Positions 61,545-64,000 of a DNA stretch of 64,000 nucleotides are shown here, piece by piece (the stretch's first letter is position 1; the number at the start of each line of letters is the position of its first letter). The translations under genes and the position numbers were made by a program. The notes under the pieces were generated by a model. That model had not been told where the DNA came from. It saw only the letters and a list, made by a program, of their open reading frames with translations, and made no database searches. Where the stretch lies: contig CAVRVH010000007.1 in NCBI GenBank assembly GCA_963724665.1, positions 682,001 to 746,000 of the forward strand, given 5' to 3'. The DNA is from DASUPK01 sp963724665. Lineage in GTDB: Bacteria; Actinomycetota; Thermoleophilia; Solirubrobacterales; 70-9.

Positions 61545-63539
61545 CTAGGCCCGGATCGCGTCCAGGTCCGCCTTCAGCTCCTTGAGCTCGTCGCGGATGC
61601 GCGCGGCCTCCTCGAAGCGGAGATCGTCCGCCGCGGCGAGCATCTCCTCCTCGAGCTCGATCACGATCTTCTCGAGCTCCTCCGGAGTCTTGGTCGCCGT
61701 CTCCTCGCGGCGGCGCCTGCGGCGCTTCGGCGCGTTCGACTCCATCGCCAGGAACTCGGACATGTCGGAGATCCCCTTCGTGACGGTCGCGGCGGTGATG
61801 CCATGCTCCTCGTTGTAGGCCACCTGGATCGCGCGGCGGCGGTCCGTCTCGGAGAGCGCCTTGCGCATCGCGTCGGTCTCCTTGTCCGCGTACATCAGGA
61901 CACGGCCGTCGACGTTCCTGGCAGCTCGGCCGATCGTCTGGATCAGGCTGGTCTCGCCGCGGAGGAAGCCCTCCTTGTCGGCGTCGAGGATCGCGACCAG
62001 CGAGACCTCGGGAAGGTCGAGCCCTTCTCGGAGCAGGTTGACTCCGACGAGCACGTCGTACTCGCCGAGGCGCAGCTCGCGGATGATCTGGATCCGCTCC
62101 AGCGTGTCGATCTCGGAGTGCAGGTAGCGAACGCGGAAGCCGTGCTCCAGCAGGTACTCGGTCAGGTCCTCGGCCATCTTCTTCGTCAGCGTCGTGACCA
62201 GAACGCGCTCGTCCTTCTCGGCCCGGACCCGGACCTCGTTCATGAGGTTGTCGATCTGGTTCCTGGTCTCGCGGACCTCAACGTCGGGGTCCACGATCCC
62301 GGTCGGGCGGACGATCTGCTCGACTACCCGCGAGGACTCCGCCTTCTCCCACGGCCCCGGCGTCGCCGAGACCAGGACCATCTGCTTCACGCGGTCGAGG
62401 AACTCGTCGAACTTGAGCGGGCGGTTGTCGACCGCGCTGGGCAGCCGGAAGCCGAAGTCGACGAGCGTCGACTTGCGCGAGAAATCGCCCTCGTACATCC
62501 CTCCGATCTGCGGGATCGTCTGGTGCGATTCGTCGACGAAGAGGACGAAGTCGTCCGGGAAGTAGTCGATCAGCGTGTACGGCGGGCTCCCGGGGGGACG
62601 GCCGTCGAGGATCCGCGAGTAGTTCTCGATCCCCGGGCAGAAGCCGAGCTCGCGCATCATCTCCACGTCGTAACGCGTGCGCTGCTGGAGCCGGTGAGCC
62701 TCGAGCTGCTTGCCGTGCTCCTCGAAGTGTGCGACCTGGTTCCGGAGCTCACGCTCGATCTCGTCGACCGCGCGCTCCATGGTCTCCTCCTTGACCACGT
62801 AGTGGCTCGCCGGCCAGACCGAGACATGGTCGATCACGTCGAGGATCTCGCCGGTCAGCGGGTCGAAGTGCTGGATCGCCTCGATCTCGTCTCCGAAGAG
62901 CTGGATCCGGTAGGCCGACTCGGCGTAGGCCGGATAGATCTCCAGCACCTCGCCGCGGGCCCGGAAGGCGCCGCGGGCCAGGTTCTGGTCGTTGCGCCGG
63001 TACTGCATCCCGACGAGCTTGCGGAAGACGTCCTGCCGGTCGATCCAGTCGCCGACCTTGAAGAGCTGCATCTGCTCGCGGTAGAGGTCCGGCGAACCGA
63101 TCCCGTAGATGCAGGAGACCGAGGCGACGATGATCACGTCGTCCCGGGCGAAGAGTGAGGCGGTCGCGGAATGGCGAAGGCGATCGATCTCGTCGTTGAT
63201 CGAGGAGTCCTTCTCGATGTAGAGGTCCTGCGCGGGGACGTAGGCCTCGGGCTGGTAGTAGTCGTAGTAGCTGACGAAGTACTCGACGGCGTTGTCGGGG
63301 AAGAACTCCCGGAACTCGTTGCAGAGCTGCGCCGCCAGCGTCTTGTTGTGCGCAATCACCAGCGCCGGGCGCTGCACGCGCTCGATCGTCGCCGCCATCG
63401 TGAAGGTCTTGCCGGTGCCGGTCGCGCCGAGCAGCGTCTGAACGCGCTCCTTGGACTCGATGCCCTCGGCGAGACCCTCGATCGCCTTCGGCTGATCGGC
63501 CGTCGGCGTATAGGCCGGATTGAGCTTGAACTTCGGCAT
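61545..63539 (-). CDS. uvrB: excinuclease ABC subunit UvrB
   Basis: 664 aa, intact. Walker A LLGATGTGKTFT near residue 38, beta-hairpin YFVSYYDYYQPEAYVP, helicase motifs VLVGVNLLREGLDLPEVSLVAILDADKEGFLRG and QTIGRAARN, and a C-terminal UVR motif (EEEMLAAADDLRFEEAARIRDEL) that binds UvrC. Central damage-verification helicase of nucleotide excision repair with UvrA (50-53 kb). UvrC is not in this window. Confidence 0.97.
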   Translation of the reverse strand: MPKFKLNPAYTPTADQPKAIEGLAEGIESKERVQTLLGATGTGKTFTMAATIERVQRPALVIAHNKTLAAQLCNEFREFFPDNAVEYFVSYYDYYQPEAYVPAQDLYIEKDSSINDEIDRLRHSATASLFARDDVIIVASVSCIYGIGSPDLYREQMQLFKVGDWIDRQDVFRKLVGMQYRRNDQNLARGAFRARGEVLEIYPAYAESAYRIQLFGDEIEAIQHFDPLTGEILDVIDHVSVWPASHYVVKEETMERAVDEIERELRNQVAHFEEHGKQLEAHRLQQRTRYDVEMMRELGFCPGIENYSRILDGRPPGSPPYTLIDYFPDDFVLFVDESHQTIPQIGGMYEGDFSRKSTLVDFGFRLPSAVDNRPLKFDEFLDRVKQMVLVSATPGPWEKAESSRVVEQIVRPTGIVDPDVEVRETRNQIDNLMNEVRVRAEKDERVLVTTLTKKMAEDLTEYLLEHGFRVRYLHSEIDTLERIQIIRELRLGEYDVLVGVNLLREGLDLPEVSLVAILDADKEGFLRGETSLIQTIGRAARNVDGRVLMYADKETDAMRKALSETDRRRAIQVAYNEEHGITAATVTKGISDMSEFLAMESNAPKRRRRRREETATKTPEELEKIVIELEEEMLAAADDLRFEEAARIRDELKELKADLDAIRA

Positions 63540-63585
63540 CTACCCCAGCGTACTGGGGGCCCAGGGCGTGCCTGGAGCGCAGGGA

Positions 63586-64000
63586 CTACTCGGCGGCGGT
63601 GATCCCCTCGGCGGTCGCGCCGAGCGCTCGAACCAGCATCTCGACCAGGACGTCGCGATCGGGCGCGCCCTCCTCGAGCCAGGTCAGCATCGCCGCCTCG
63701 ACGTAGGACGTCCAGGCGCGCAAACCGACGCGGACCGCTGGACGATCCGGATCGAGCCCCATCGCCTGGGCGAGGTTGCTGACCCGCCACCAGCGCGCGC
63801 GCTCCAGCGCATCCCGGACCTCGGTGAATCCCACGGCGCGCGTCATCAGGTTGCGGTAGCCCGCCGGATGCTCGCTGATCGCGTCCGCGAAGTTGCGAAG
63901 GCCCTCGCGCAGACGCTCGACCGGCTCCAGCTTCGGATCCGGCTCGACCCGCGAGCGAAAGCCCTCGATCAACGGCTCGAGGCAGGCGACATAGAGACCC
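63586..64000 (-). CDS. TetR family regulator, C-terminal part (cut by window end)
   Basis: At least 137 codons; the N-terminal helix-turn-helix lies beyond 64000. The visible part is the ligand-binding/dimer domain (GLYVACLEPLIEGFRSRVEPD, NLMTRAVGFTEVRDALERARWWRVSNLA, RAWTSYVEAAMLTWLEEG), a TetR_C layout. Ligand unknown. It lies 46 bp upstream of uvrB in the same direction. Confidence 0.75.
   Translation of the reverse strand, partial: GLYVACLEPLIEGFRSRVEPDPKLEPVERLREGLRNFADAISEHPAGYRNLMTRAVGFTEVRDALERARWWRVSNLAQAMGLDPDRPAVRVGLRAWTSYVEAAMLTWLEEGAPDRDVLVEMLVRALGATAEGITAAE

Overview
The window is a chromosomal segment of a high-GC, Gram-positive-type actinobacterium. Gene content and style fit class Thermoleophilia (Solirubrobacterales-like), inferred from: an F420-linked enzyme pair, a WS/DGAT wax-ester synthase beside a lipase, a Rex regulator, DUF1844 and DUF7144 proteins, many GTG/TTG starts, many 4-nt start/stop overlaps, and secreted proteins with Arg/Lys-rich tails. 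I see no rRNA, prophage, insertion sequence or CRISPR array. There is one tRNA, tRNA-Gln(CUG).

Layout. 1-4.5 kb: end of a sensor kinase, a secreted copper protein, an orphan TIR (PCTIR/CAP12-type) effector-like gene, a CBS protein and two DUF1801 proteins. 4.5-8.8 kb: a translationally coupled partner-switching module (MASE1-PP2C phosphatase, anti-sigma-type kinase, STAS antagonist), a heptad-repeat GGDEF protein and small repeat proteins. 8.8-18.1 kb: small regulators, Lon, an NhaA-DsbA fusion, wax-ester synthase with lipase, and an ECF sigma factor. 18.2-26.3 kb: a drug-type MFS pump, a Ser/Thr kinase with lipoproteins, a missed 60-aa Cys protein and a heterodimeric ABC exporter. 27-30.5 kb: tRNA-Gln, FAD reductase, paired TrkA/RCK proteins and an EAL protein. 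30.8-40.2 kb: pyrophosphate-energised proton pump; a t6A/redox operon (tsaB-rimI-tsaD-grx-rex-GCS2-DUF1844); then fmdB-UDG-tsaE. 40.2-43.5 kb: the pantothenate operon (DUF2520-panC-panD-panB). 43.5-50 kb: membrane proteins, YjbQ, DUF389, acyltransferase and ROK sugar kinase. 50-64 kb: uvrA, transporters, a K+ channel-like protein, an F420 reductase, uvrB and a TetR fragment.

How the genes work together. Three functional groups stand out: tRNA t6A modification with redox sensing; coenzyme A precursor synthesis; and nucleotide excision repair (uvrA and uvrB, 9 kb apart). Signalling genes are dense: PP2C/STAS, GGDEF, EAL, STPK, ECF sigma and TIR.

A caution for any reader. Six conserved genes (CBS protein, a secreted protein, panC, panB, uvrA, a flippase-like gene) carry about nine single-base indels that break otherwise intact reading frames. 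These look like consensus errors rather than real gene decay, so I annotate full-length spans for them.
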